NCBI GenBank assembly: GCA_039621445.1
Contig: CP154956.1
Coordinates: forward strand, 25,036,743 to 25,100,742
From: Euglena gracilis
Taxonomy: Eukaryota > Euglenida > Euglenophyceae > Euglenales
DNA: 64,000 nt
Reading direction: 5' to 3'
A program made the position numbers and the translations under genes. A model generated the notes under the pieces. It worked only from the letters and a program-made list of their open reading frames with translations, was not told the origin of the DNA and made no database searches. Shown here piece after piece: positions 41,636 to 53,155 of this stretch; positions within the stretch are counted from its first letter, which is position 1; each line of letters opens with the position of its first letter.

Positions 41636-42060
41636 GTGTCTGAAAACTGCCACGTGAAGAAAGACAAAATGACAGAAATTCCCTCACACTTCGGGGTCCA
41701 GCCCCAGCTGGACGCCTTTGCAAAGGAAAAAAACAGAAGATTCCCGCAATGGTGGGGATCGGGCAGCCCAGATGGAACTGACGCCTTTGAAAAAACTGGC
41801 ACAGAAAACTGCTGTGGATGAACCCCCCATTCAGCAAAATTTCACAGGTGGTGAGAAAAATTCAAACAGACGAGGCCCATGCTCTCCTCATGGTGCCAAG
41901 ATGGGTCCACAGACGATGGTACAGGGAAATCAAAAAACTGGCAGTGATGTCAATGTTCATCCCAGCGAGAGCAAAACTGTTCGGACAGGGTGACAGGAAA
42001 TGCAGGGAAACACTGTGGCGTGTGGAAGTGTTTTTGGTATGCGGACACAAAACACGGTGA
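41636..42060 (+). CDS. Adenine-methylase-like module (third copy type)
   Basis: FGVQPQLDAFAKEKNRRFPQ, a DAF repeat, then after a frameshift near 41810 MNPPFSKISQVVRKIQTDEA and LLMVPRWVHRRWYREIKKLA. The NPPF box is intact here, unlike the two relatives in this window. Pattern matches Dam-type N6-adenine methylases, but the substrate and activity are not shown by sequence. It precedes the C5 methyltransferase. Confidence 0.65.
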
Positions 42061-42114
42061 AAGTACCTACCAGGTTTCCACAAACATTTCAAACCCCTAC
42101 ACCCGACATCCAAG

Positions 42115-43020
42115 GTGAGGTTCGGCACAGCCCACGAGTACCCGCCAGTGGAAGACGAGGTGGAGGGTGGTGAACAAAAAACCGGTTTAGGAACGAAAAA
42201 ACCACAGAAACACATCAGAAAACTGCAGGGGGCAGCCACAGCAACACCAGAACGGGCCACAGCAGAAAATCTGAAACCAAAAATGCTCGACCTGTTCTGT
42301 GGAACAAAATGGGTCAGCAATGTGTATGAAAAAAATGGGTTTCCAGGTGGTGACGGTGGATTCAGACCCCAGGTGGAAAGCGGATTACCAGGTGGACGTA
42401 CTGGACTGGGACTTCAGAAAACATTTCAAACCTGGTGAATTCCACACAGTGGTGTGTGGAGTTCCCTGCACAGAATTCAGCATTTCCCTGACGACAACAC
42501 CCAGATACCTGGAAAAGGGAGACAGCCTTACAAAAAAGGCCCTGGAGATTGTGGAATTTCCGCAGCCGCAGAAATGGGGGTTGGAAAACACAAGGTACGG
42601 ATACCTGGTGAAACGAGATTAAATGAAACCGCACCCGTACACTGACGTAGACTACTGTCAATACACAGAGTGGGGTTACAAAAAACCAACACGAATCTGG
42701 GGCAGCCCTGACGTCCTGCAGGTACCAGCAAAACGGTATGACGGAAAAACTCACAAGAACCTTGACCTGAACGGTGGTGGTCGCCTGGTGAAATTCAGCA
42801 ACAAACACAACATTCCAGCCTTTAAAAAATTCAGGATCCCAGAACAACTGATTCAGGACCTGGCGGGGTTCCACGAACGGCTACCGCAAACCAGCCAAGC
42901 CCAGGCCGCGCAGCAACAACCGCTGCAGCCGCCCAGCCCTGCCCAGACGGCACGACAAAACACACTCTCACAGCCCAGCCCACAACTGACAGGTCAACAG
43001 CCAACAAAGATTCTACTGAC
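42115..43020 (+). pseudogene. Cytosine-C5 DNA methyltransferase domain in a retroelement
   Basis: Motif I is KMLDLFCGTKWVSNVYEKNG; after a single-base shift near 42340 the frame reads VVTVDSDPRWKADYQVDVLD. Motif IV, with the catalytic Cys, is VVCGVPCTEFS. Motif VI-like is KWGLENTRYGYL. An in-frame TAA at 42620 follows, then PYTDVDYCQYTEWGYKKPTR as in target-recognition regions of this subfamily. Two lesions make it a recent pseudogene, or they are sequencing errors. C5 methylases captured by retrotransposons are known from dinoflagellates and a charophyte alga. Confidence 0.8.
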
Positions 43021-43029
43021 AAAACAGAA

Positions 43030-43290
43030 CCAGACCAAAACATTCGGCTTCCAAAACGACTGTGTGAACCTGTGTCCAAACTTCTGCTGGGGCAGGTCAC
43101 CAGCAGAAAGAAAGCAAAACAACTCCTCATCGAAGTCCGTGCTGTGTTGCCGGACGGCAAAAAAATGTTCCTACAAGCCCTGATTGACACGGGAGCACAA
43201 GCAAACTTGGTGAAAATGAACCTGATCCCAGAAACCAAACTTCAGACGTTCACAAAAACCCTTGGCCCTGATCACAGCGGACGGACCAAG
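43030..43290 (+). CDS. Retropepsin-like protease fragment
   Basis: KKAKQLLIEVRAVLPDGKKM followed by LQALIDTGAQANLVKMNLIP, with the catalytic DTGA intact. It is truncated after about 65 codons where a G-run-rich region starts at 43310; no RT follows. Here the protease lies after two methylases, whereas in the 17.6-24.3 kb element it lies before the methylase module. Confidence 0.75.
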
Positions 43291-44800
43291 GATGGAAGGA
43301 GGACTACAGTTTCCCAGGGGGGGTCCCGGGTCACGGATCCGGCGAGGGGGGGTGCGCGGGTGGGCTCAGCCCCCACGGAGGCCCTGGGAAGCTCCGTGGG
43401 TGCTTGGAATGGGTTACGGTCCATTTTTTAGTGTTCCCGGCGGCGGAGTGGAGGGGGGTGCCTCCTGCGATGCCTGTGGGGGTCTGCGGAGCCGCTTAGA
43501 TGGGCCTTTACAGGGGGGGGGGATAGAGGGGGAACAGAGGGGGGGGGGGCGGAAAAGCCTGGCAGCTAGGGGTTTTCAGGGGGTGCTTCCCACCCTTATA
43601 GCCACTTATCCCATGGTAGGCAAATTCTTTGAGATTTTTTTTGATATCCTTGAAGGCAATTTCTCCTTTGGCAGTTTCCTTTGGATTCTTTGAAATCTTT
43701 GTATTTGATTGAACTGAACAATTGAACTTGAACAATTGAATTCCAATGCACAATTCAGATTGAATCCATGGAAACAAGGGAGCCTGCGGAAAGCAAATAC
43801 AAAAAAGTGTTGGTCAGGTAGAAGCAGAGGGTTTCGCTACTTTGTGTGCGCATGCGCTCTGGCCGCACCGCTGGGGTCACACTCCCCTTCCTACCGAGGC
43901 GCGGGCCTCGCCTTCCTTTGGCTTACCCCGGCGGCGGGGGGTGGGAGCGGTGCGCACCAGGCATCGAGTACACTATATACAAACAAGGGAAAGAAACGTA
44001 AAAACTGAGGGATGCAAATATGGGCTTATATTGAGGGAACTTCGGCCTGGGGGTAGGCTCTGGCTCTGCCGTCCCTCCACAGAGCTCCGAGCGCGGAGTG
44101 CTGTGTGGCTTCCTGCCGCAGCGGTGGGACCGGCTGCGGGCGGGGCTCTGTGGGCTCGGGTTGGGTGTGCGACCGACCGCCCACTCTCTGTTCGGAAGCG
44201 CCGGCAGTCTGGTGGTTGAGGATGTTGTCCGGGTTGACTTGCAGGCTGCGGCCAGGGAGTGGGTAAGGCCATGTGCGATCCCAGGCGGGCCTGGGGGACG
44301 TGCTTGGGCTCCACCTTGGCCGGCGGGGGGGTCGTGCCTCGCTCGGCCTTGGCTGCGCCGCTTGCCTCCACGGAAGCCTGGTTGGATTTCACAGCCCTTC
44401 GATCGTCTGCCCTCGGCGGACAATCCGGCTGGGGGCAGGCCTCCGTGTGGCAGAGGCGGGCTGCCTCCTGGGCTTGGTCTGGCTGGTCGGTCTGGCTGGC
44501 GTGCGTGCTCCTGACCTGGCGCCCTGGGAGGGGGGGGGGGGCGCGTTTTATTTGCCGCCCCCTGGGTGGGGGTTTGGCCGCCCCCTGCGGGGGGGGTTTC
44601 GTCGCCCCCTGGTGGTGCCGTGTTTTTTTGGCCGCCCCCTGGGGGGGGCGTTTTTTGGGGGGTGCGCCGCCTCGGGGGGGGTGGGTCTTTTTTTTTTCGT
44701 CGCGTGTTGGCTGTTTGGACAGCCACGCTCCGGATTTGAAGTGGTTCCGGAAGTGAAAGTTGGGAAGTGACTGAGTGATGCACTAAAATGGATATCTTTG
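43291..44800. other. G-run-rich noncoding region
   Basis: Runs of 7-13 G and complementary C runs, including repeated units of GCCGCCCCCTGGGGGGGG with poly-T between (44540-44700), each able to form a hairpin. Long Pro-rich frames exist on the minus strand but follow directly from G/C composition. I see no real gene. Confidence 0.6.
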
Positions 44801-44839
44801 GATAGCGCTCTGGAACACGCATCAAACGATATGGGGGGC

Positions 44840-45540
44840 TGGCTGTGGAATTGCAGTTTTCCAGGTGCCATCCACCAAATTTCTCCAGATTAAGAAATTC
44901 CAACTGGGTAAGAAAGGAGCCTGTGGACTCGCGGACCAAATCCTTCCCAATTGGGAGGGATTCCAGCACACAAACAAACAGATTTCGACTTAGGGTGTAT
45001 GGTTCAGCCATACACCCTAGTCATGAGGGTTGGGATTTTGCCCAAACGAGACTGTGGATGATAAGAGGGTTGGACAGATTGGCCACAGGGTCCAGAGGTT
45101 CAGGGCCTCTAGACTAGCTAATTCCTCACAAACACCCCCTGAAGGCCTCCAGTGCAGCTGGGAGTCCTGAAGGGGAGGTTTTGGACGCCCACAGGGACCT
45201 TTAGATTGTTCAGAAACTCGCCCTGAAAAGCAAATGGGGGCTAGGCTGCCTCCTCCATGCCCTAAATGTGACCATTTAGCAGAATGGTTGCATGAGATGG
45301 GGTGGAAAACGCCTGTTGTTTTTGCAGGTTCAACTTTCAGATGGGGCAAGGCTCTGAATGGAAGGATTGGATCTGAAGTCCAGTGGACAAAATTTCAAAT
45401 ATTTGCAGGATTCTTGGGTCCCAAAAGGTGGAGATTTACCGTATTTGCAGTGCTGCCTCTACCCGTATCGAAACGTGGACCAAGGAGTCTTAGGAGCTTG
45501 CCAGTCGGTGGCTGATCCAAAACCTTCTTCTGAGGCGTGG
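44840..45540. other. Coding-like remnant with a 27-bp palindrome
   Basis: Minus strand 45011-44840 reads YTLSRNLFVCVLESLPIGKD, SFLTQLEFLNLEKFGGWHLE; plus strand 45234-45500 has CPKCDHLAEWLHEMGWKTPV. Neither is recognised. Palindrome AGGGTGTATGG-ttca-CCATACACCCT lies at about 44991-45019. Confidence 0.35.
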
Positions 45541-47880
45541 CAATGACAACGCTCCACTCCCAGATTGGGCTGTCAGAATATTTTTTTTTCTCCCTGGCTG
45601 TGGTGAAGATTTCAGCCTCGGGCAGGGGGTGGGCAGCCCCGGGGTATTTCCTCCCCTGGACCCCCATTTCTGGATGGTTCGGGCCAGAACAGGGTGAGGG
45701 GGGGGCAGCCACGGGGTATTTCTTCCCCTGAACTCCCGTTTCTGGAGGTGTGCGGGCCAGAACTGGGGGGGGGATCAGATTATTTTTGTTTGTGAACCCC
45801 GGTCCCCAACCTGAGCATGATTTTGCAGAACCATGCTGGGGGGGGGAGGGACTGATCGAGGGGTATTTTTATTCTCCCACCACTAAAGTTGGCTGTGCCT
45901 TTTGGGATTAAACTCAGGGGTTTCAGAGGGTTATTTTCTGCCAATGGTGATCGTTGTCAAGCCTGGGTGACGTTCGCATGGTTACTGGACCAGCGACCGT
46001 TGGAAGCAACGGAGAGCCGGTGTATGCGGCAGAGAAACGGGCGTGGTCCAGATTTTGCAGCAGGCTCCACAGCTTTCTGCGGCCGTGGACCCAGCCCTGG
46101 GCTGAACCGCGACCCCAATGCCAGAAGGAGTGCCCAGTTTTTACGTCGGAGATTTTTGGCTTTCTTCCCCCATCATTTTTCGGCTGTCAGCCAACACCTG
46201 GGGGGGGGGTGTAAAAAATACCCTTAATTAAGGCTGTTTCGTGCCGAATACAGGGTGTGACAGACCAGATATTTTTTCCCAACCCTGAAATATGGCTGGC
46301 CGGCCGAATTCAGGGGGGGGGGGGCAACATTAAATAACCCCCACCACAGATTTACGGCCGTTGACCGATAATCTGGATTTAGGGGGCAGAAAGAATGGAT
46401 ATTTTTTCCCGCTCCTCCTGAAACCTGGGCTGGTGGTCAGGTCGGGGGGGGGGAGGGAGGAATGTCAATCCCTCCCCAGCAGAAATAAGGCTGGAAGTAA
46501 GCCGAATTCTGGGCTGGGGGGGGTGGGCAGTTGGTCAGACTTTTCTTTTAAAGACTCTTTTCCCCCTGACCTGGGCTGGGCGAGGGCCAAAGGCAGGTCG
46601 GGGGGGAGGGGTAGGCTGGGCATACTTTTTTACGCTCTTTGCCCCCTGACCTGGGCTGGCTGATGGCAGGTCGGGGCGAGGTTCTGGCTGAGCAGCAGAA
46701 AATACAGCTTCTTTTCGACCCAGATGACTGACCCGGGTCGTCATGGAGCCAATGGCGGATGTCGTTTCCAGCCATCTGGCTTGTTCAGATGGGCCAGGTG
46801 AAGCTGGTTTAATGGATTCTTTTTACGGTTCACCCAGCAGTTTTGGAGTCGTTTGGGTTGTTTCGTCCACTCTATGACCTGGGTTGTTTACCTCCAGGTT
46901 CAGACGTTCAGCAGCACCGGAATAAGTGTAGCCTGGGCAGTTTATAATGTTCCTCCACCAGGTTTTTTTTTTGCAGAACCGAAGGCCCTGGGGGGGAGGA
47001 CATTTTTTATCTCTCCCAGCCGAAATATGGCTGAAAGGAATCCATTTTCTGGGCTGGGGAGGGGGGCAGCATTTTTATCTCTCCCAGCCGAAATAAGGCT
47101 GAAAGGAAGCTAATTTCCGGGGCTGGGGGCTCTCCTCCTCCCCGAACCTGTGTCAGATGATGGCAGGCCGGGGGGGGGGGCAGCACTAATACCCAAAACC
47201 ACAGATTCGGGATGTGGCCGGTCCGTTTTTACCTCCACCAGGTTTACGGTTGTACCGAACCGAAAACCCTGGGGGGGGGGCAGGAATTTAATCGATCAGG
47301 ATGAGAACGGCTGTGGCTGTGGCAGTGACAGTTTATTTTCTCAGTTTCTTTTCCCATTTTTTTCAGGCTTTTTTATGGTTTGTTTGTGCAGAATTTTCAG
47401 ATTCTTCACATCAAAAATAAATTAAACGCAGAGTTTCTCCCCGGGGGTTTTTTCTCCTGTTTTCAGACAGGGAACAGAGCCAGAATTTCGGGAAGAAAAA
47501 TTGAGGATTTTCCACAGTCGGTTGGCATAAAAACATCCCTACTCTCAACCGTTTCGGGCTGGGTCAGCCCTCAACGGTGGGGAGGGGGGCTGTTCGAAGA
47601 AAAATTTTCCCAGAATGTTTCAGCCCAAAACATAAACACCCCAGCCAGTTCGGTGACAAGAGCCCGGAACTGGGGGGGGGGGGGCAGCCCCGCAAGGAAA
47701 CAGAATTGGTTCCATTCCCCAACCTGATTTTTGGCTGTTTAGAGCCGAAATCGGGGGGAGGGGGGTCAGAATGAATTATTTGCCCCCCTGATTTAGGCTC
47801 GTTCGGAGCCGAAGTTGGGGGGTTGGGAAGAATACAGAATTTAAAAAACACGTCGCTCCCCCTGCAGGGTCTTCCTTACA
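45541..47880. repeat. Degenerate CTGGGCTGGGG/CCCAGCC hairpin repeats
   Basis: Irregular 60-80 bp units such as TCTCCCAGCCGAAATAAGGC, with G-runs and TTTTT between, most obvious at 46990-47130 and around 46590-46690. Units pair within themselves. No gene. Confidence 0.6.
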
Positions 47881-49722
47881 CCTTTCTTCCATCTCACATA
47901 TTCTTACCAAATCCTTACAAACATTCAACTGTCACTTTGAATCGTGCAGTCAACTTGCTTGGAATTGTGCTGTTCAAGCGGAACATTTGGTGTGGTTTTC
48001 CATGCACAAACAATCACACAGCGGGGAATCAGGGAGGGGAAAAGCAAGTAGGGAGTCCACGGGCCGAGGTTTGGGTAAATTCCAGGTTTAACCCCGTTCC
48101 TAGTAACAGCCCAAAACACTCCGGGGTGTGGACATGAGCCCACCCACCCCCTGCATTCGGTGTGTACGGTTCCCCCCGAGGGGGCCGGGCAGGGTGGGGC
48201 GTGTGCCGAGACCACGGGAACTGGAGCCCTCCGGGTTGCGGGGGGGGGACAGTCCCCGGGGGGGATCGGGGGAAAACCTGCCGACGCACCCAGGAGTGGC
48301 TGAAGGCCACGGAAATGTTGATAATTGATCCTACGCCGGGGACCCTGAGGACGGGTTGCGCGGACACGCGCCCCGGGGGGGGAGGTTTTTTTTTTGTCCG
48401 ACCCCTGGAGGGGGCTTTTTTGGGGGGGCCGCCCCCTGGGGGGGGGGCGGTTTTTTGGGCGGGGGTGCCCCCCATCGTGCGTGGGGGGGGCTGGTGTGCT
48501 TTTCCGGCGCGCGTGCTTGGTGTGCCTGGGCTCCGGCGTGCCTTGTCTGCCTGGTCTGGTTCCCCCCCGGGGGGGGCTTCCTTGGGCGCGTGCAGTCCCC
48601 TCCCGTTGTGTGCTGGGGGGGGGGGGGCGGGCTCGCGCGTTGTGCGCAGCTTTGGGCTGCCCTTCCGATTGTGCGCTGTGGCGTGATCGCTGTGTGTCTT
48701 GTGCTGTCTTGTGTGGGGGGAAGCTGTGCGCGCGGCGTGGCTGCCCTTCCCTGTCCTGGGGGGGGGGGCGTGCGCGCTCTCTGTGATGCCCTTCTCTTGG
48801 GCCGGGGGGGTCTGGCCTGCCTGCCCCCTCTGGCCCCTTTGCTGGCATGGCTCCTCTGGGATCGCTGGTCTGCCCCGCTTCCGGTGTCCCCCTCGTGGTT
48901 CGTGGGGCCTTTGTCGTGGGGCTCGTCTTGCTGCTTGGCTCTGGGTTCCCCGCTCTCGTACTGCGGTGGCGGTGGGGGTGGCTGGTGTCCTGTCCTTGGC
49001 TCTGGCGCTCCTGGGCTCTCTGGATGCTACCTGGGGGTGGTTAGTTTGGGTGTCCCCTTCCGGGACGGCTCGGGGGGGTCCCTCCCGCTGGCTGGTTGGG
49101 GCACGCTTGGTTCTGCCACCTGGGGGGGGGTGCCATGCCCCAGGCTGGCAGGTGCGCACTTGTGCGCGCCTGGGGTGTGCGCGCTCTGCGGGTGGCGTGC
49201 GTGCTCTTGCCCCGCGCTGTTGCCTGGCGCCGTTTCCCACCTGGGCCGGGGTGCCGTGGCCTTCCTTGAGGCCGGGGTCAGGGGGTTCGGTGGTCCAGGA
49301 AAGAAAAGTGTGACAGGGAAAAGGTGCGGTCCAGGGTCAACCCTCACCACAGGGTCAAGCACAGGCTTGTGTGCTGCTCGCCGAACCGCACTTCCAACGG
49401 CTGCGCTGCACTGTTGAATTGACAACATCTGACGATAGGCACCAGGATGCAGGTATGATATGGCAAACGATGCAGATAGAACAAACCGATGGTACTGCCC
49501 CAACCCCTTTACTCACCCCAGGTTGGCTGCAGGCTTTTCTGCTTTCACCCCCCCCCCCTCAGGCTTGGGTAGCCGGGGCAGACGGGCGGCGGCCGGCTGG
49601 GTCCGGTCCGCCAGGTCGCACCGTGGGCCGGCTGGGCCTTTAGGGCCGGTCGCTGCGGTGTTGGGCCCCCTACCGGCCTGGGATGCGAGGGACGGGTCAC
49701 TGGGAAGCCTGGGTACGAACCG
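47881..49722. other. G-run-rich noncoding region, second block
   Basis: Repeats the CCCCTGGGGGGGG plus T-run pattern of 44.5 kb near 48360-48460. Long open frames on both strands (up to 403 codons) are Pro/Gly/Arg or Leu/Trp/Cys-rich and explained by composition. I find no supported gene. Confidence 0.55.
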
Positions 49723-51360
49723 TCAGACCTGGGTGGGGCAGGCTCGGGCTCGGTGCCACACGGGCACGAACCGCTGCGTTTGGTTGCATGGTACGGTGCA
49801 TGGGGTGGGACGTGCCATGGTGGCACGTGTTCGGACGGTACTGCAGGGTGAACGGTCGGTGTGCTGCGGTGCGGTTGGAGGCGTATCGCTGGGTCGGAGT
49901 GAGTGGAAACTGCGGGGCTGAGGGAGTGAGGTGGTACTGGGGTACGGAGCTGATGTAAGGGTTGTGGTAAGAGGTTGGGAGGCTGGAAGCTGAGGGAGCT
50001 GTTGGAGGTTGGAGCTGTGTTGAGGTTGCCGCTTCTGCCGTTGACTAGGCCAGGTGGACCCGACCGGGCGCCTATGGTGGGCCTCTCTTTTGGCCTGCGT
50101 GGGCTTGGGCTTTTTTTGGGCTCTCCCCTTCCTGGCTTGCTGTTCTTGGCTGGTGTCGGTCTCTCCCGTTTCTCGTTGGGTGCTGTGGTGGCTCCTCACC
50201 GTTTTCTCCTGTGCTGGTGGGGTGTTTTTGTCTCTGCGGTTTTGCTGTCTCTCCTCTTGCTGGCGGGTGAACCCGTTGCTGGGGCTCTTGGGGCTTCTGC
50301 CCCTCACAACTACTGGTTCGCCTCCTTCTCCACCCATGTCCACTCGGTGGGGATATCCTCCCATTCTAGCGGCCACTTCTTGCCTTGTCCCGGTCCTCCT
50401 TCCACAGCTGACAGACACACCCTGGCCACCTCTGTTGGGTGTTTATCCAGATGGGCCATGAAATCCTCCTTCAGGTTCTTCTTCTGGAAGTAATCGACGA
50501 TGGGCTGGCTGTAATTGTGGAAGAAGTGGTGCAGTGGTTCCCAGTTCAGTTCGGTGGAACCTTCCCACTGCACCTTGAACTCCAGCTCTCCTCATGGCGT
50601 TCTTCGGTGGGTCACCACTTTTTTCGACGTTCCACTCGTCGATCCCGGTTGGAGGATCTGACCGGGGCTGCTTGAAGTGGAATAACTTCACTGGTGATCC
50701 CAGCGCTTCATCGCCCTCTGTGTATGCCTTCAGCTGGCACCGGTGAGCTTCTTGCACCCATCCTTCCTGCAGCTCCACCACGTAGCCGTGCTCACTCCTC
50801 CTCTCCATCACGCGGCATGGGCCCAGCTCCACCTTATCCCCTGGACTGCCCCTTGGCCGCAGGTACCACGCCTTGCTGCCAACTTGCAGTGGTGGCAGTT
50901 CCTTGCGTCGCTTGTTCAACTGCTCGGTCTTTTATGGTGCAACTGGTGCACAGTGTCTGCGACTTTCTTGTCCACCAAACCTGCATCTTCGGCCTTGGTG
51001 GGTGGCTCGTTGAGGACACCAGCATACAGCCGGTACCATCCACAGAGCACTTCATATGGTGACAGCCTGCTTTGTCCTTCTTTGTCGTTGAGGCGTTGGA
51101 CAGCGATGGGGAGTGCTTCCTCCCACGGAATTCCCTGATCCTCGTGGGTGTGCCGCAGCTGCTTCTGCAGTTGTGCCCCCGTCTGCTCTGCTCTGCCGTT
51201 GGCGAGGTGGTGCTGGGCTTTGGAGTAGGCGTGCCGCACGCCTTGCAGGGCACACATGGTTCGCCACCACGCTCCTGCGAAGTGTGGCCCCCTGTCCGAG
51301 GTCATCACACTTGAGATCCCATGGGGCGACCACCACTTGCGGTACATCACCTTGGCGACC
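49723..51360 (-). pseudogene. Ty3-like integrase, C-terminal half
   Basis: Core from VAKVMYRKWWSPHG through SSVMTSDRGPHFAGAWW (second Asp) and HLANGRAEQTGAQLQ (Glu), then SPYEVLCGWYRLYAG. The C-terminal barrel region has VGSKAWYLRPRGSPGDKVEL and GYVVELQEGWVQEAHRCQLK. Frames shift near 50915 and 50570, and a basic Gln/Arg/Thr-rich tail continues to 49723. The N-terminal half is at 53470-54199; the break is caused by an inserted giant-family 3' end (51361-53466). Confidence 0.8.
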
Positions 51361-51377
51361 TAGGCTGCCGTCACCAT

Positions 51378-52340
51378 GTGCGGCACAACCAACCGCTTGT
51401 GCATGTGTGCAAGCGGCAGGTGCAATCCACGACGTTCCATCACAGGGCATATGTGCCGAACTGTGTCGCGCTCGTATGTGGCGAGTGCCTGAACGCCTGG
51501 AAGCACAGCTTGAACTACTCCTACAGTGAGAATGCTCACGACAGGGATATCCCTGCCTTGTGCATCAACTGTATAGGGGCCAAGTTCGTGCAGACTGCTG
51601 ATGGAGCAGTCACCACCATTGTCCCCCACCACTGGGAGACACTGGAGAAGTGGAAGAAAGAGTACAAACAGGTGGAAGGTCGCCTGAAGCACTCCGACTT
51701 CCGAAAGGTAGAAAGCTACCGCCACACGGGAATGGCCCGTGAGTTCCAGATCGACGCTGGGGCAATGCGCCTCGCCGTCGAGGAACACGCCAAGGTAAGA
51801 ATGCCTTACCTCTGGACTGATGGCGACTGGGAGACACAGGTTTACCACCTGTTCTCCAAGCGTCAGCATGGCGGATACGCCTTGCCACTGTGGCCTCCTG
51901 AAGAACACGATTTGGTGGACTTCAGAGGATGGTTGGCGGCTGTATTACGGCCCCATACCGCAAGAGCTCGGACAGCGAGGTGGATGTATGACATCAACTT
52001 CAAGCAGACCCCGGGGATGCCCCCGCAGGTGCCTGCGAATCACCCCCGGATGAATTACATCATCTGGCCGGTGATGCTGCCTAGAATTTTCTGGGAGCAG
52101 CTCCAATGGTACCTTCAGCATCATGCTGACCGTACCAGGGAGAAGCTGCCGGACAGTTGGATCAAGGACTGGGAGACCCCATCCTTTGATATCAACGATC
52201 CGGATCAGAACACCATCCGGAGTGAATCCACTTCGCAGCGTTCCCCACGCCAACTGGAGTTGGTTGAGGACCCATTAGGGGACCCTCAGCACGACTACTG
52301 GCGTGAGGTGCGCGAACGCCCAGCCAATAAAGGCAGGTGA
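51378..52340 (+). CDS. Cys-rich putative zinc-finger accessory protein (about 320 aa)
   Basis: The intact version of the ORF at 616-1500. Cys positions: LVHVCKRQ, YVPNCVALVCGECLNAW and DIPALCINCIG, compatible with one or two zinc sites. The central region (YRHTGMAREFQIDAGAMRLA, NHPRMNYIIWPVMLPRIFWE) is highly Trp/aromatic. Tail LELVEDPLGDPQHDYWREVR; TGA at 52338-52340. No recognised family. Conserved dyads lie in the gene (caGGGATATCCCtg at 51543, acGGGAATGGCCCgt at 51727). The upstream start is lost in the truncation. Confidence 0.7.
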   Translation: MRHNQPLVHVCKRQVQSTTFHHRAYVPNCVALVCGECLNAWKHSLNYSYSENAHDRDIPALCINCIGAKFVQTADGAVTTIVPHHWETLEKWKKEYKQVEGRLKHSDFRKVESYRHTGMAREFQIDAGAMRLAVEEHAKVRMPYLWTDGDWETQVYHLFSKRQHGGYALPLWPPEEHDLVDFRGWLAAVLRPHTARARTARWMYDINFKQTPGMPPQVPANHPRMNYIIWPVMLPRIFWEQLQWYLQHHADRTREKLPDSWIKDWETPSFDINDPDQNTIRSESTSQRSPRQLELVEDPLGDPQHDYWREVRERPANKGR

Positions 52341-52544
52341 GGTGTCTGTAAGCGCCAATGCGGCGCCTTTCAGAACCCTCGTCAGGTATTCGCCTGACAC
52401 CCTGTTTGGGTATTCGCCCGAACACCCCCCTTCGAAGACCCTTTGCGGTATCCGCCGCTAGTAAGTTCCCACCGGGATGCTGCCATGTGCAGGATTCCGT
52501 GCGCATGCATGCACACCCCTCTCCCCTCTCCCCTCTCGCGGGCG
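52341..52544 (+). other. Hairpin series after the zinc-finger ORF
   Basis: Four successive dyads: GGCGCC-type near 52356-52370, GTCAGGTATTCGCCTGAC near 52382, GGGTATTCGCCC near 52408, and GCGGTATCCGC near 52445. Similar spacing (25-35 bp). Could be RNA structure in the 3' UTR. Confidence 0.6.
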
Positions 52545-52740
52545 TGCGACACGCAGCGCACAGGGCCGACGGCCTCTTTTCCTTTCCCTTTCTTTTCTTT
52601 TCTTTTCGGCCGTTTGAGGCCTTAAGGCTGCCAGACAGCACAACTTTCCTGGCCTAAGCCAACCCCCCACTCCTCTCTACTTTCCACCCGGGGCAAATGC
52701 TGTCGCCGGCAATTGGTTTTGTAGAGTAGGATTTCCTTTT
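52545..52740 (+). repeat. A'-R'-B' module
   Basis: R' begins at CTGCCAGACAGC (52628) and B' has ATTGGTTTTGTAGAGTAGG. Reverse of 1-340. A' here is interrupted by TTTCC/TTTTC repeats (52578-52606). Confidence 0.8.
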
Positions 52741-53143
52741 GCGTGGTCAGGTATGACTGGCCATGCGCCCTGCCCAGGTTTGACTGGTCAGAGGCCTTCT
52801 CCTTCCACACCCTCCCCATGGGTTTTCCTGGAATGCCCATGGACCCAACCCCAAGTGCCTTGGGCACACCCAAACTGGGTGGATGGGTTTGCTTGGCAAG
52901 GAAACCTGCCAGCCCCATTTTCTCCAGCGGGCTATAATATACTATATACCCATAAGCCACCGCAGAATAGGTGAAACCATTTTGCGCGCCCTCCTTACCG
53001 CCCCCCCCCCCCTTGAGTGGACCCCTGTGCGACGGAAAGGGCCCCTATGGATGCGCCAGGGTGCACCTCCCACAGACCAGGTCTGTGACCGAAATCCCTG
53101 TGGCCAGAATGCCTGGGTCAAAGGGGAAATCGGGCATAGCCCT

Positions 53144-53153
53144 GGGAGGGGGA
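53144..53153 (+). promoter_or_regulatory. Polypurine tract
   Basis: GGGAGGGGGA two bases before the LTR, identical to 40502-40511. Confidence 0.75.
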
Positions 53154-53155
53154 TG

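Noticed and set aside
43923-45011. 362-codon minus-strand Pro-rich ORF
   Set aside because: Most of it reads through G-run hairpin repeats; only the first 60 codons look protein-like, and they are listed as a remnant.
48029-49240. 403-codon minus-strand Pro/Arg-rich ORF, and the 353-codon plus-strand ORF over it
   Set aside because: Both are explained by G/C-rich composition and few stop codons; no motifs, and the sequence is full of G-run hairpins.
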